In this document: piece by piece, positions 36,006 to 47,725 of the stretch
Layout of the letters: each line of letters begins with the position of its first letter
Position numbering within the stretch: position 1 is the stretch's first letter
From: Rhytidiadelphus loreus
Taxonomy: Eukaryota > Streptophyta > Bryopsida > Hypnales > Hylocomiaceae
Assembly (NCBI GenBank): GCA_947034895.1
Contig: OX344764.1
Coordinates: 35,900,935 to 35,964,934 of the forward strand
Direction of reading: 5' to 3'
Length of the DNA stretch: 64,000 nucleotides
Position numbers and translations under genes: made by a program
The notes under the pieces: model-generated
What the model was told of the DNA's origin: nothing
The model's input: the letters and a program-made list of their open reading frames with translations, nothing else
The model's database searches: none

Positions 36006-36180
36006 TTAAACAAAATTTGTTCAATTTAGATTTGAAGACCCTAATATAGTCAATGTTAAGGTAACTATTGATCACTCAGTAGATTCTTGCCTAAAATATA
36101 CTTCTGCTATTTATGAAAGTCTCTGTCAATTTTACAAACTCCTATTTTTAGCACTTTAAAAATTTACAGTTTATTCATAT

Positions 36181-36909
36181 GGGTAGATGCAAGAAACACC
36201 GAACGATTTAAGTAGAGAGTGTTCTTCCAAAACTGTGTTTTTTCTGCCTATTATTGCTAGTACTTGTAGTACTGCAAAACGGAGCAATCTCAGCTATTGA
36301 TCCGAAAAATCAACGGCCAGTAGTACTTTTGAGTACTTGATAATACTGAAATAGTACTCTTTGAAAAAAATGACAGTTTGTCACAAAAAGTAGATAAAAT
36401 TAGGTATAAATTAATAATAATTAGAAAATCATGAATAAAAAATAAATAAAAATTGGCCATTTGTAGAGACTTGATAGTGATTACATTTCACCAAAAACTA
36501 AAAGTTGAAACCATCATAAATGTTTAGAGCGCTATGGACAAGGGACCCCTATTTGCATGCATGTTGAGGACAAAGAATTGTATTTTTTTGAATGCCTTTT
36601 GGTGGGCACATGCCCTTCTATTGTGGCAATAGCCCACAACAATCCTAGACGGACATCATCATTTTTGGATGCTCCATAGTACTAAAAACCCCTAAAATAC
36701 AAAGTGTGACAAATGAAGTAAATTACAATTTAATTAAAGGATTTTTTTTCAAAATTTCTCAAAAGTAAGGAATCTGAGGACTTCCAAGTTAGCCATCTCC
36801 AATAAAAATTTCAAGTACATGGACTTAATTTCCCAAAAGATATGGCAAATGGCATCTCCGTCATTCCAATTGTGATGCAAAATAGTACCGGTGTTTCTTG
36901 CATTCACCC
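36181..36909. mobile_element. MITE with 4-bp ATAT duplication (TGCAAGAAA-ended family)
   Basis: Left end GGGTAGATGCAAGAAACACC, right end GGTGTTTCTTGCATTCACCC; ATAT on both sides (36177-36180, 36910-36913). Same family as 21401-22146. Its 729 bp contain no convincing ORF. Confidence 0.75.
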
Positions 36910-37149
36910 ATATAGTGTCCAAAAAATGCATTATAAGAGAATCTAGAATCTCCTTTTGACTATCAAGAAAACCACCAACAAGTCCCCACAAAAAAATTTC
37001 AATATAATATTAGGAGCAATGCTGAATTTCAAATATGTGCAATTTTACATGTAACTTAGTTACTTTAATAGCAAAGTCGTGATAGTGACTAAATCCAGCA
37101 AATGAACGGGTGGCAATTTGGAGTTGACAATTGGCTTGGCTTTGTTTAA

Positions 37150-37889
37150 CCCTAAAACACCTGGAACACCATTTTGTGGTGTTTGGATGATAATCCAGTG
37201 AATTTTAAAGCTATTGGAAGCACTTTTCATCCCTGTTTTTTCCTTATCGACTTTCCATGTTGAGTTATGAAGAATATCCAATTGAGTTTGTAGTATTGTA
37301 AGTTTTTGTCTTCACATAAATGAGAAGTTTACAAAAAAAAGGAATCACAAAATATGCTATTTTAGTGTATTTTGGGAAGTTGTTGCTCCTTGCTTTAAAT
37401 TTGAAATTTCTCTACAAACTAATGTTTTTTGAGTTTGAGCCCAACTAGCAAAATGAAGGTCATCTACTCAAGTTTTTACTCCAATTTGAATTTTGGGAAA
37501 ATTTCTAGTACTGAATATTTGATTGCAATTTGAATTTTGAATGTATTTTCAATGTCTATTGAATTCTAATTAAAGAATGATATGGAATTGAGTTTACACT
37601 ATGATATTTGTCATTGTAATGTAATGTACACACATGGTGAAATTTTCAGGGTTTTGGAAATAATTTTCTATTTGATGTGGTTTTTCTTCACTTTATCTTC
37701 AAAAAAATTTAAAAATAATAATTTTCTACAAAAAAATCAAATTTTTTTGTGAAGTAATGAAGACATGTAATTTCATCTCTAAAAAATAAATATAATTTTT
37801 TTCATACATATCTAGTCGCAAAATGGCAACAAACTAAGTGACTGGCAACGAGGCTTGAAATCAATGGCGATGGGTCTGTCATTTCGGGG
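37150..37889. mobile_element. TTAA-flanked non-autonomous element with empty site elsewhere in the window
   Basis: TTAA at 37146-37149 and 37890-37893; termini CCCTAAAACACC and CATTTCGGGG. The paralogous repeat copy at about 45145-45220 has the same flanking sequence joined through a single TTAA (45181-45184), which directly shows insertion with TTAA duplication. 740 bp, no transposase. Confidence 0.85.
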
Positions 37890-37994
37890 TTAAAGTTTGG
37901 CAATAGTTTTGTGGCATAGCCTAGCTAGGATCGTCACACCTTGAGGCATCCTCCGCTCAGCCATCTCTTTCAGCTGCAAAAAGCAGGAAAAATA

Positions 37995-39140
37995 CTTCCA
38001 ACTGCGACTGCTCTCTCTGTTTACCGACTCTGGAAGACGGGGTCCGGGAACGCTTTTGAGGCCTCAGTTCAGCTTCTAAAGATGGCAACTGATGCTCTCA
38101 AGCAACACGTTTTACTTCTGGTTCTGCAACCCGCATTATTTCTGGGGTCCATGGTTTTGGTCAACGGACCCATCTTCGCTTTCATTTGGTATGCTTGCAA
38201 TAATGGCAAGATTGTACCGAAATTTGATGTGGTTCAAGCCCAAGCAACTGGATATCCTTCCTGCGTTGAACGTCGTCCGGAATGGTTCACTGCTTATATC
38301 ACTCTCGCAGGTACTACTCCCTCACCCTTTCTTTTGCGTCTGGTTTGGAATGCCAATTTCTTTTTTAGTCGGCTTATTTTACTTATTGGTAATTTCTTTT
38401 CATTTCTCACTAGTGAGAAGCATGCCATGTTCCAGCTCTAGCCAGGGAGTCTAGCTACCCATCTTGGTTGATCTCTAGTGACCAGTTCCAGTCAGGTTGG
38501 CTGGACTCCCTGGCTACAGCTGGAGACGATGAAATATTTCCATCAGTGTATGAACTGTTGGGATCATCTAATTGCACTGGAGCAATAGTTTTGAGTTGAG
38601 ATAAGTGATTTGAAACTATATGGTGAGTGCTACCGACTGCTAGAATTTAGAACAATCCATCAATGGAGACGAAGTTTTGGTCATTAATATTATGCACATG
38701 TCTCTCATTATATGGGTTTTGTTATTGCAGGCTTCACCACCACAGGGAAACCGGCAGGGCGTCACCCCCCGGGTATTTTTATTCCACATTACAGTTATAC
38801 CCCCCAAACTTTCTTAAAACAGAAAGTTTGGGGGGGTATAACTGCAATGTGGAATAAAAATACCGGGATGGTTGACGCCCTGCCGTTCTCCCTGTGATTT
38901 GGGTGTTCATGGTCACACTTCAACTTCAAATTATGATAGTGAGCGGCACTATCTCGCAGTGGTACTTCGCACCAGCAGGCTCTTCCACCAGTGGCAACAT
39001 CAAGTGCTCACTAAGGTTGTGTCATACATCTTTTTCCCCTTTCCAATAACCAAACATCAGTGACAAGAAATTGGGCCCAGAGTGCCTGGTCCTGAAATAG
39101 ACTGACCGATATGGTTGTACTGGCAGGATTGCATTTGGAA
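37995..39140 (+). pseudogene. Truncated SLC44/choline-transporter-like pseudogene (inverted copy of 57.6-60.2 kb gene)
   Basis: This is a partial genomic copy of the intact gene on the opposite strand near 58650-59640. It contains the last part of exon 1 (from ALSVYRLWKTGSG), intron 1, exon 2, intron 2 and only about 12 bp of exon 3, then stops at about 39140 within the codons for IAFG. Introns are retained, so it arose by DNA-level duplication, not retroposition. Exon 2 is broken by the 38740-38896 palindromic insertion. Sequence identity to the intact gene is high, so the duplication is fairly recent. The 166-codon ORF at 37941-38441 starts in unrelated upstream sequence and runs into the intron. 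Confidence 0.88.
38740..38896. mobile_element. Short palindromic foldback inserted in exon 2 of the SLC44-like copy
   Basis: The arms begin CACAGGGAAACCGGCAGGGC and end GCCCTGCCGTTCTCCCTGTG, with a central stem around CCCCAAACTTTCTTAAAACA, and the two halves pair almost completely. The intact gene has GGCTTCACCGCCTTTTGGGTG uninterrupted at this site, so the insertion is real; about 3-4 target bases appear altered or lost. No other copy is in this window. The exact ends are uncertain by a few bases. Confidence 0.8.
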
Positions 39141-41120
39141 ATTGGAAGAGCAGGCAATTTAAGTTCTACAACCTTGGTTTTGCAAGCAAAAATGAACAAC
39201 ACTAAGTATGTCCCTAAGATTTTGCATGAGCATACGTATATATCTTGTTACTCAGAAAAATCAGGCTCACCAAGAGAATGAATGATCCATTCACTAAGAT
39301 TACTCCTCAAGCCTACTCACATTCAAATTCCATTCCTAGTCTCTTGACAAAGAGAACTATATATTCTTGTGTACGGAAAACTAAGCATTCCTCCCATGCA
39401 TCCTCATAAACCAACTTTGTCGAATTAAACTATAAGAGAGTCAAACCAATAGATTACAAAGGCAGCTCACTTGGGCTCCTCCTCTTGTTAATTTGCAACT
39501 AGTACATTTGTGAGCAGACATTGAGACACATTGATATTTCCATTCCCCACACATGACTTTAACATCATCATCATGTGGAAATGGCACAGAACAACAACAA
39601 AAAGAAATCAAAGGTGGAATCTCTAACTAAGATCAGAGTGGAGGACCCTTCCACTTTAATCAAGACGTCTAAGTCTCAAGGGCTTCATCGTACAAAATAT
39701 GAAACCCAATTCTTGAAGACAAGCTCCATGAGATGCATCAATTGTTTTGAGTACCCTCTTGTTCCAAGGTTCTTACTGCAGATGCAGCAACCGACAGTGG
39801 GGCATATCTCTGAATGCCTGATTTGCCTCAGCATCCTGCTAGCCAAATATGCTAGCCAAATATACAGTGAACTCTCATGAGCCTGAAGGAATGTAAATTT
39901 CGTTTAGAAGAGATCGGAAAATAGATTACTGGTGCAATTGGAAACACCTGTGCCAAATGCTTCCTCCTAGAAGCACAAGAACCAAATTAATTACCATTGA
40001 ACGCAAAAAATTCAAAAACAACAAGTCGCTGCCATTTCTCCGAAACAGAGATAATCTGGACAGCGGCACTCGAGATTACAAGAGTTGCAGCGCACCCGGA
40101 GTGCAAGCACGGCTACACTTTGAGACGGCATCGAATAAACTGTCCTTTGCAAACTCAGAATTCCTTTCCCCCAGAAGCACGCTCTTTTCCTCTTCTTCCA
40201 ACCCGCAGATCAAATTAAACAGTCATGGCCTGTGAATTCAACAGGCCTGCAAATTGGCTTCACTCATTTGAAAACTGAATTGAAAGAGGCGGAAGAATAT
40301 TTCAAGAAGGTCTCGGAGCATGTTATGGAGACTGCTGATTTTCCTTGCATGCATGACGTCCCGGCTGCAACTGGAAGGCAGGAGTGTACGTTTTTCTTCA
40401 CAATTTAGAATCGCTGCGACTCGATCTTGCCTTCGATTTTGTGCCCGACAATGTAACGAAGGACCGAAAATAATGGAGAAGCTAGTGGGGCATGCATGTG
40501 CAGTTGATTGCTAGTTTGCTAATCCGAGCATTGTTGGAAACGTGATACCAACTATGTAAGAAGGCCGGAAACAGCGTGAGTGTGTAACTATCCGTAAAAT
40601 TGATATCTACTCTGCCCACATAGATATCAGTTTCCTAATTCTCTAGAAACTTTGATTAATTGTAATTTGTTTCTGAGCGTAATTAAGTTGGCGAGTGTGG
40701 AGTTTTCGGATACGGGAATGCACTGCATGGAACATTGACAGAGTTTTAAAACGTTCGTCAATTTCGTTAAATTAGCGATATTCACACAGGCGAAAATGAT
40801 CACGAAGGTCTAATTTCAGGACACGAAAACTAGGACAGATAGAGATTTTGGAGTCAGGCCGCAACCGCGTCAAAGGAGTGGAACATCGCCCATTTAAGGA
40901 AATTGACGTTTTAAGCATTTAATTATAGTCTTGGAAGTTGGAAATGCAATGTTTCGTTGCATGTTCAAGTCCTTCCATAATTGCATTTGAAGGTGTATAA
41001 GACCTAAATTTTTTGGCTCGATTCTTCGCACACATTTTAATCGAATTCCGCATGTGTTTGACGAAATTGAAGACTTCATCTTGTCAGCTGACTCTGGACG
41101 CCAATTTGCGGGACGCTGCA
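39141..41120. other. Gene-free or unrecognised stretch
   Basis: Several ORFs of 60-100 codons occur (39575-39880, 39957-40235, 40894-41133) but none is recognised. In the frame around 40238-40400 an open stretch reads TELKEAEEYFKKVSEHVMET followed by a run ending ECTFFF. It has a helical, exon-like look and could be an upstream exon of the BURP gene, but it ends in a stop and I cannot support it further. Confidence 0.35.
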
Positions 41121-41141
41121 CCCAAGTGGGCATTCATGCAT

Positions 41142-41700
41142 GATGACCTCCGCCGCCAAGTCGCTGCCTGCACTGACGTCCTCCAACACCCTCAACTTGG
41201 TGAATCACTTTGGCGTTTTGCCCAACACGGAAATGGCCACCTCCGTCGCCACCGTGGCGTATCTGTGCGGCTACGAGGCCCTGGCCGGAGAGAGGATGAG
41301 CTGAGCCACGTCCGCCGACGCAGTGGCCAAGTTCGTCTTCTCCGAACTGGGCTTCCGGGTGCACATGCTCTCTGACCATCGTGGAAGTGGTCAAGGGCAC
41401 GGTCGCCGAGGGCAATACCATCGTAGTGTACCATGCCTTGAACTTCCCTCGGCGTTGTACTATTGTCACCGCGTGACGGGCACCAAAGTGATCACGGCCA
41501 CGCTGAAGCCCACATGCGGTAATTCCTCCAACCCCATCATGGCGGTGGGCGTGTGCCACATCGACACCTCCCTGTGGCTCAGCACCCACTTGGCCTTGCG
41601 AGCTCTGGATATTCCCCAGGGCGACGAAGCCTGTCATTGGCTTGTCGATTCGGACGCCCTCTTTTATCCGACGGCCGGTAACGCGGCCAAGCTCGCGTGA
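41142..41700 (+). pseudogene. BURP-domain protein pseudogene
   Basis: Three reading frames must be combined to follow the domain. From about 41150 the frame gives VATVAYLCGYEALAGERMS, a TGA stop at 41302-41304, then ATSADAVAKFVFSELGFRV. After a frame change near 41370 comes LTIVEVVKGTVAEGN and IVVYHALNFP. A second change near 41449 gives ALYYCHRVTGTKV, VGVCHIDTSLW and DEACHWLVDSDALFYP, ending at TGA 41698-41700. The spaced CH motifs are the BURP signature, with the first weakened to YH. The stop lies where family members usually have Cys in a CATS-type motif, so a TGC-to-TGA change is likely. BURP proteins are plant-specific secreted wall-associated proteins. An N-terminal signal peptide exon is not visible. 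Confidence 0.85.
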
Positions 41701-41759
41701 GCTAGTCTGTCCGTGAGGGGACGGGACTGCTACTTGCTGCCCTCCGAGCTAGGGGCAAT

Positions 41760-42518
41760 GGAGATATATATATCGAGCCCTTTTCGTTAGTCCATGCCAG
41801 GCACTTAGTTGGACTAGTGTGCTGCTGGGCATGGGCATGAGGGCAGCGTCTGTTGGTAGATTACGTGTGGAAGATTACGAGTTGCAATTCTGTCGCACGC
41901 GCTGTTCCGTTCAACCATGTTCGTTTTATCAGTCAGACATTTTTGTGTGTGCTTTTCGTTTTCTTGCAAGGCAACTAGTCCGTTCGGTCGATTCCACAAG
42001 CTGGACCTTCACTGCAAGGTACGTTGCAGTTGAGGTCCGGTGGCCGGTTGGCGGATCGGATGTATTGCTGCATGGTGACTTGCAGTTGGGTGAGATTCGG
42101 TCAGATTTGGCGAGCTAGCTGAAAATCGTGGACTTTGTGGAAATATTGATCTAAGAGGTTAGTCCGGTCTAATTGGAAGAATTCAGTACTATCTGGTGTG
42201 GATTAGGTTCGCTTTCTTTACACGCATGTTTGGGTATGAGTCATCGATCTGACTGCGATAATCATCTCCTCAAGTTTGTGTGAATAAATTGCTCTAATCG
42301 ACTGGATCATTGTATGTACTCAAGAATCTGAGGATTGAGTTCTCATTGGAGAAAATGTCGGGCCTCTGGAAGGCCGCTCCACGAGGGTTTGACTTGAATT
42401 TAATTTGCACTTTTGAAGAGGAAAGGAATATTTTTCCCCTATTCTCATTCAGCTGCCATACGAAAGTGCAAAGCGACGTGATTGGAGAGTTATAATAATA
42501 GTTGTTGATTTGGATTGG
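41760..42518. other. Intergenic DNA, no feature recognised
   Basis: Moderately balanced composition continuing from the BURP pseudogene and then becoming AT-rich. ORFs at 41819-42118 and 42310-42495 have no recognisable domain. Confidence 0.4.
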
Positions 42519-42522
42519 TTAA

Positions 42523-43489
42523 CCCTAGACCGCCCAAGAGGACAAAAAGTGTCCTCACATAGTTTTAAGTTAAATTCAAAGTACTGTAACTTTTGCATCC
42601 GATGTCCAAATTCAATAAAACTTGTTGGGAAAGTTGTGCCTTTTCTTCTAGTTTGTGTGTTAAAATTTTCAGATCAATCCAAGAGGTAATGATTTTCTGG
42701 AAGCCAATCAAAGTTCACAGGCTCAATTTGATTCACCAAAGTGCACTTCATGGCTGCAACTTCGGGGGCTTGTATCTCCTTCATCCAATGTTAGATTTCA
42801 ATAAAATTTGTTGGGTTGTGTTTCCCTTGAATTCTAGTTATTGTGGTGAAATTTTCATGTCAATCCAAGTTGTTTTTAATGTTTGGGAGCAATTCGAAAC
42901 TCAAAATCCCGCCATTTATGGACTATAGTGAACTTCGGCGGCTTGTATCTTCTTCATAAAATGTCCATCTTCAATAAAAAAAATTGTAAAAGTTGCGCAT
43001 ACTAGTCTAGTTTGTGTGGCTAAATTTTCATATCAATAAAAGAATATATGAATGACTGAGAAGCATTTTAGTAGAAGGAGGTTCAGCCTAGATGTGTTTT
43101 TTGCAACTTTTCTTGCCTATTTTTGACATTTGCAAGCCATTTTGCAAACTTATTGAGTCAATTGAATGATATTTTTTTTCACCAATGTGTTTGTATCTTG
43201 GTTTTGAATCACTTTGTAGTTTAAAGTTTTTTCATTTCATTAGGTTTAGAAATCAAATTTGGCCTCTAAATGTGTTTTTAGGAAAATTTCAGCATTCTTT
43301 TTCAACACTAAAACATTATAATCTTGCAATCTACACGGTCAAATGACTTCAAATTTGATCCATGACATCTACAACATGTGTACTACATGATTGTACGGTT
43401 AAGATCTTTATCACTTAGTCACATTTAGATTTATAGCACTTCAAAAGCTAGGATGTTTTTTACCCAAAACGGCCATGGGCGGTCTAGGG
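42523..43489. mobile_element. TTAA-flanked element with perfect CCCTAGACCGCCCA termini
   Basis: TTAA (42519-42522, 43490-43493) brackets CCCTAGACCGCCCA and its inverse TGGGCGGTCTAGGG. A TTAA duplication plus CCCTAG ends is the pattern of piggyBac-type elements. The interior has internally repeated blocks: CTTGTATCTCCTTCATCCAATG and CTTGTATCTTCTTCATAAAATG recur about 180 bp apart. The 111-codon ORF at 42593-42928 is built on that repetition. Confidence 0.85.
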
Positions 43490-43493
43490 TTAA

Positions 43494-44474
43494 TGTGGAT
43501 TTACTTGAAAAGCTCTTAGAAATGGGTGTAGTGCACGAGGAGATTTAAATTGTTTATTGTAGACCCTTCTTTGAATATAGTTGTGCCATTGATGAACAAG
43601 CCTATATTCAATCAAATTTGGAGTAAATAATTCTGATCAGCTTGTACATTGCAATTATTATTTATAATGTGTCAAAATAGATTTTAACTGCATTTGACGA
43701 TATTCACCCAAGCTAACACTACAAATCTGACACTTTTCATAGGCTCCCTAATACTCCTTTAGTAGCTATGTTTGTCACAACGGAGCGACCCTCTGGAAGC
43801 CTCAAACTTTCTCTAATGGTATGTTAGTAAATTTTACATTACTTCCAAGTCTTTTAGATTGTATATTGAACCTTGAGTTCATTTGGGAATTCAATACACT
43901 ACTAGGATTTGCAGGGGAATCAACGTTGTCAAGCGCACCGTTACTCTCCTAAACCAATATAGTCTTTAAAGTTGAATGAAATTTGAATGTTCAATTTACA
44001 AATAGCGCTCGGAATTGTACAATATGTATTTTCCTATATGGTATAGAGATGACTCAGATAAGGAACAAATTACTATGTACTATATTGAAATTAGTAGCTT
44101 GTTTGTCTTAAATTAGTTTTCTAATTGAACAAAATGTTTGACTAAAAATAACATTATTTCAACCCATCCATGAGAAGAGTTTTCAGGCCTCTAGAAGACC
44201 ATGAGTTCCCCAAAGTTCCCACACTTTGAGAACTTAGCTACAACATCAATTTGGCACAATCTAATGGGGGCCAAGAGATTACTATGTCGGATAATATTAA
44301 TTAATTTTTTAATAATTTTTTTCAAAAAATATTATATTATATTTATTTAAAAAAAATTTAATACTATGTCATCGCCATAGTGGTTCCCAAATATGGGAAC
44401 AACTCCGAAACAGTCTCTCAAAGGCCCCAAATCTCCCCTAATGTCTAAGTATTTTAAGGAAGTTGTTATCGGCC
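43494..44474. other. AT-rich DNA including dispersed repeat and a CATTAGAGAAA-type end
   Basis: At about 43778-43822 the sequence GGAGCGACCCTCTGGAAGCC followed by TTTCTCTAATG is a right end of the foldback family seen at 45273-46524, with no partner found. From about 43970 the dispersed repeat copy 2 begins. Confidence 0.5.
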
Positions 44475-45240
44475 ATTTATGGTCAATTTCATTAAAATGG
44501 CGGTATTCCGCACGCCATTTTAATGGAATATCTTCTACTAATGGAGAATAAGTGTGCCACAATAGGGTCATACATGTGCCAATTTTATGCCTAGCACGAT
44601 CAAATCACTCCTAATTCACGCATTTCCACTCCCCTCGGACAATCTTTCCACTGTTTTCATTCTTTCAATGGTTTCATTTTGTGCCATTTTAATGGAATAC
44701 CGCCATTTTAACGAAATTGACCATATTTATTGAATCTTCACAAACAAAAATTATCATTTTTTAGCAACCCAAAGATCATTATGTGACAAAGGGAGTATAC
44801 AATATGGTAATTTATGAAAATACAATTTTGTATACCAAATATTAAATTCTACTATAATTTTTTAAATAATAATGTATTATACTTGAGATTATACTATTAA
44901 TACCTTTCCTATAAACAATGCTATCGGGATATTCAATGGGAACATTCTATACAAGATGGGAGTAGATGTTCTCAATGCAAGATGCAATTGTTGCAAAAAC
45001 AATTGCAAAAACTCAAACAGTCATGGTTAAATCAATAGCAACATTTGTTGAGTTTGGTTTAAAAGGCCCAAATATTGTCAATCCTTAGTAGTGGCTAAAT
45101 CTTAGTAACAACACCTTAGTAGTGGCTAAATCCCCCAAATATAGGGGTGGCAAGTGAATTGACAATTAGCAAGGTTTTATTTAAAGTTTGGCATTAGTTT
45201 TGTCAACCTTTGTAGCATAGCTTACAATGTCTTCAATTCA
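43970..45240. repeat. Dispersed repeat, copy 2
   Basis: Aligns with 34700-37930 once inserted elements are removed. It is interrupted by the 44479-44724 MITE and neighbouring sequence, and retains an unoccupied TTAA at 45181-45184. A short internal duplication CCTTAGTAGTGGCTAAATC occurs twice near 45085-45135. Non-coding. Confidence 0.7.
44479..44724. mobile_element. ATGGTC-type MITE with 4-bp duplication
   Basis: 246 bp with ATGGTCAATTTCATTAAAAT at the left and the inverse at the right. ATTT flanks both sides (44475-44478, 44725-44728). Nearly identical to 55217-55462 along its whole length. Immediately to its right, 44770-44796 (AAGATCATTATGTGACAAAGGGAGTA) is a lone Stowaway-like right end. 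Confidence 0.88.
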
Positions 45241-45272
45241 ATTAGTATACTGATGCATGATGATTTCCCCAA

Positions 45273-46524
45273 CATTAGAGAAATTCTCAGTCCTCTAGAG
45301 GGCCGCTCCATAGTGACCAAACCAGTCTATTAATTGCGTAAGAATTAGTAGGGCATATAGCTGCAGTGCATTGTCAGAGTAGGTGACTATCGCCAAAGAC
45401 CTCAGAACTCCAATGATAAAAGTGTAGTAGAAGTCTGTTTAATAATCAACCACGTGAACATACGAGGTGAGTAATTGGGAAATTAAGCAAATTCAATGAA
45501 ATTAAACAAAATGAAGTGAATTTTCAAGCTAATTGCCAAAAAAATTAGGAAACTTACATTTTTCAACTAGCTTTTAAAGTCACTTAGTTTAGGATGTTTA
45601 ATGATGAGAAGAGAATCTCTTTATATACACATGGGGTGGTAGGAGGTAGAACAACCCATGTGGGATATGTAGTTTAGAATTTGTAGTTTTTCAACCGCTC
45701 ATAGTTAAGTTTAAAGTAGGAATCGTGTTAAAACTAAAATTTTAGACCTCATTTAGGCATAGTAGAATAATTTTTATCAAAAACCTTTGAACTGAATAAA
45801 GTTGGAGAATCAAGATAGTTTTCACGTCCAAAAGATATGTTTGAAGTTTAGAGCCTCTAATAAAAAGTTATGGGCAAAATTTGGAGAAGGTTTTTGAAAA
45901 TGTCAAAGAAAATCTCCCTTTCAATCCCTTTTAGAATTTTTTCCATAACTTTTTATTGGAGGCTCTAAACATCAAACGGATTTTTGGAAATGAAAACTAG
46001 TTTGATTTTTCAACTTTTTTTAGTTCAAAGGTTTTTGAAAAAATTCATTTTACTATGCCTAAATGGGGCTTAAAATTCTAGTTTTAACACAATTCCTACT
46101 TTAAACTTAACTATGAGCGGTTGAAAAACTACAAATTCTAAACTACATATCCCACATGGGTTGTTCTACCTCCTACCACCCCATGTGTACATAAAGATAT
46201 TCTCTTCTCATCATTAAGCATCTTAAATTAATTGGCTTTAGAAGCTTGTTGGAAAACGTTAATTTTCTAATTTTTTGGTAACTAGCTCGAAAATTCACTT
46301 CATTTTATTTAATTTCATTGAATTTGCTTAATTTACAATACGTAAACCCTGATTATTTAACTTCTTATACTTGAATTTTGAAACATTGACAATCGTTAGA
46401 CATCGCAACTTCTAGTCATCGACTATAGGGAAAAAACAAATCATTAAGCAAAGCTAAATGAAATCTTGGGGTCCTTTCAACTATTCTGGAGCGACCCTCC
46501 AGAGGATTGAGAATTTCTCTAATG
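45273..46524. mobile_element. Large foldback element (CATTAGAGAAA termini)
   Basis: Two long inverted arms run about 45273-45880 and 45920-46524. Outer termini CATTAGAGAAATTCTCAGTC and GATTGAGAATTTCTCTAATG pair, and so do inner tracts such as GGGGTGGTAGGAGGTAGAAC with GTTCTACCTCCTACCACCCC and AACCGCTCATAGTTAAGTTT with its inverse. There is no ORF and no clear target-site duplication. A transcript across it would fold into a hairpin several hundred base pairs long. Same termini as 26410-26796. Confidence 0.85.
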
Positions 46525-47725
46525 ACTTGACAATAAGCTTCACTTAGTTGTGGCCAATATCAGCTCACAAATGATTGATGTCAAATTAACCCTTAAATAG
46601 CATGGGGAATTCAAATAACACCATTTTCTTAAAAATTAATCAATACAGAGCCATTAGAAGCAGTTTGGGGCCAATAAAAGGCTCCTTCACTGTAGTAAAA
46701 AGACGCAGGTAGCTGGACTGTTCCTTGCATGATCAAAAGCGGGCAGCCTCATCATTTTCAATCGGGCTGGAAATCGTATGGTTGAGAATGTTTCTTTCAA
46801 TTGTTTTGCCCATTATGTCATGATTGGTTTTGCATTGAAGGATAATGACCTTTCCTTCCTAGTCACCATAATCGCATAATGAGCGCGAAAAGAAAATTCC
46901 CGATTCCCACTCATTGAGAATTCCAAGAGCCATGACATTTAAATGAGCAACAACCTCTTTCTTAAAAGACTGAGCAACAAGCTCTGTCTTCCGTCAAATT
47001 CATCCACAATTTGAATTTTGAAATTTTGAAATTTCATGTGAAATCTCAAGAGATTGAAATTGAATAATTTAGTCCAAAAGATTAATTGGACCATTGAAGT
47101 AGCTTCCTTTCACTGGGATTGATCGAATCACAAGATTAATGTTCACGGGAATCAATTAATTAGCAATTCAAAAACTTCAAATGTCCCTTCGACCAAGTGA
47201 AGATGAATGGATTGGAACATATGCGTGACAGTGCAATTGAAATCGAAATTCTTAGAGGTGGTTAAGTTCTCCTTGACTCCTTGACTACCAACTGCTCATA
47301 TTAATTCATAGCGAGCCACAGGAATTTCAGTTTACTGCGAACTTTAGATAAATCGATCATTGAAGCTCTCATTGGGACAGATTGAATACGGTCTCATAGT
47401 TATCCTTTTTTTTATTGTATGTAATTAAAAGTGGTTAAATCAAATCTTCTTCTTAAAATCATGGTTGAATTGAAATGTTTACAAAGTCTTGTTAGGCATT
47501 CATCGATTGAAAATATCTTGGTGTCCATTATGCAGATTGAGAGACGACTGAGTATGCAATCCCAATTGGTCTAAACTTGTACACTATGAGTGTGTAGTTT
47601 TGATTACATTAAGGTTTCAAGTGTCCGAGTGAAGCTGAGCAAACAATGAAGATCTGTTCATGAGATTGATTGCTGTCACAACAGCAGTTATATAGCTATA
47701 GTCTTATGTACAGATTAATCGAATT
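46525..47725. other. Upstream region of the transposase-like gene; nothing recognised
   Basis: AT-rich, only short ORFs. I searched by eye for a terminal inverted repeat matching sequence right of 51633 and did not find one. Upstream exons of the 47726 gene could be hidden here. Confidence 0.35.

Larger units (their letters stand above)
34700..37930. repeat. Dispersed repeat, copy 1 (hosting three insertions)
   Basis: Sequence outside the inserted elements aligns with 43970-45240: for example GGGATATTCAATGGGAACRTTCTATACAAGATGGG, CAATGCAAGATGCAAT and, near the end, AGTTTGGCAWTAGTTTTGT. Copy 1 carries elements at 35075-36005, 36181-36909 and 37150-37889; copy 2 lacks the third and still shows the empty TTAA. 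The class of the repeat itself is unknown and no coding capacity is visible. Confidence 0.7.

Noticed and set aside
41134..41637. 167-codon minus-strand ORF over the BURP region
   Set aside because: Shadow of the BURP coding sequence; the plus strand carries the CH motifs.
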